Shown here in pieces: positions 63,867 to 64,000 of a stretch of DNA of 64,000 nt. The notes under the pieces are model-generated. The model did no database searches. It saw only the letters and a list, made by a program, of their open reading frames with translations, and was not told the origin of the DNA. Location: NCBI GenBank assembly GCA_963840925.1, contig CAWJAY010000021.1:62001-126000 (forward strand), read 5' to 3'. Within the stretch, counting starts at the first letter, position 1, and each line of letters begins with the position of its first letter. A program made the translations under genes and the position numbers. This DNA comes from DATAOG01 sp963840925. Lineage in GTDB: Bacteria; Pseudomonadota; Alphaproteobacteria; Geminicoccales; Geminicoccaceae.

Positions 63867-64000
63867 TGCGGTGCACCATCAATCCGATCGGCGCGTCGGC
63901 GTGCCGCCGCGCTGACCGATGCGCGGCAAACCTGGGTTCGCAGCCAGCGGGGTGGCCCATGCTCGAACGGTGCGGCCGCGCGCAGCCAAGCGGCAAGTGA

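Overview
The window is very GC-rich, with strong G/C at third codon positions. Gene content points to an alphaproteobacterium, perhaps Rhodospirillales-like: XoxF-type lanthanide methanol dehydrogenase with PQQ genes, MotAB, RlpA, YccF, and threonate and DHPS-like catabolic enzymes. The assignment is by gene content only. About fourteen genes, including core metabolic ones, are broken by single-base indels that are repaired by a neighbouring frame. I read most of these as sequencing or assembly errors rather than decay.

Layout. 1-7.6 kb: end of an SDR gene, a small partner protein plus amidase, an ATM1-type ABC exporter, and a 2-oxoacid dehydrogenase operon (E1alpha, E1beta, E2; no E3). 8-9.9 kb: an orphan NMT1-like binding protein and a threonine dehydratase remnant. 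9.9-29.3 kb: a large quinoprotein (XoxF/PQQ) region. It holds a DUF3280-like protein, a PQQ-system ABC binding protein, a YncE-like propeller, two small exported proteins, a SoxYZ-like carrier, a metallohydrolase, a pentapeptide protein, two membrane-anchored coiled-coil paralogues built on a 42-residue repeat, xoxF, xoxG, a XoxJ-CXXCW fusion, pqqA, pqqE and a TPR protein. motAB, an App1-type phosphatase and a cupin are embedded in it. 29-33 kb: a HisD-like dehydrogenase and an SDR, separated by an AT-richer PIN-domain gene. 33-47 kb: mostly housekeeping or stand-alone genes (alkB, hlyU-like, AI-2E exporter, dgoK-dgoA, rlpA, panE-like, class III aminotransferase, yccF, pepN, GNAT, adenylate cyclase). 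47.7-53.6 kb: a tetronate catabolic set (ltnD, denD, otnK, otnC) split by an Abi_C abortive-infection gene, a cupin and a Uma2 nuclease. 53.6-56 kb: an RHH regulator, an AraC regulator, a VOC protein and a cytochrome c.

56.1-60.4 kb is an apparent genomic island between an intact tRNA-Thr(TGT) and a degenerate copy of that tRNA's 3' end. Its cargo is one large DUF262-HNH-AlbA_2 gene, a GmrSD-like defence candidate, cleanly interrupted by a complete IS256-family element. Removing the IS and one 8-bp target duplication restores a 702-codon reading frame exactly. No integrase is visible. The window ends with an uncharacterised protein, an enolase-superfamily enzyme and a WbaP-like sugar transferase.

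How the parts may work together: XoxF oxidises methanol or another alcohol in the periplasm using PQQ and a lanthanide and passes electrons to XoxG. PqqA and PqqE start cofactor synthesis, but pqqB, pqqC and pqqD are not in this window. The SoxYZ-like carrier, metallohydrolase, CXXCW rhodanese and binding proteins are known companions of such dehydrogenases whose exact roles remain unclear.
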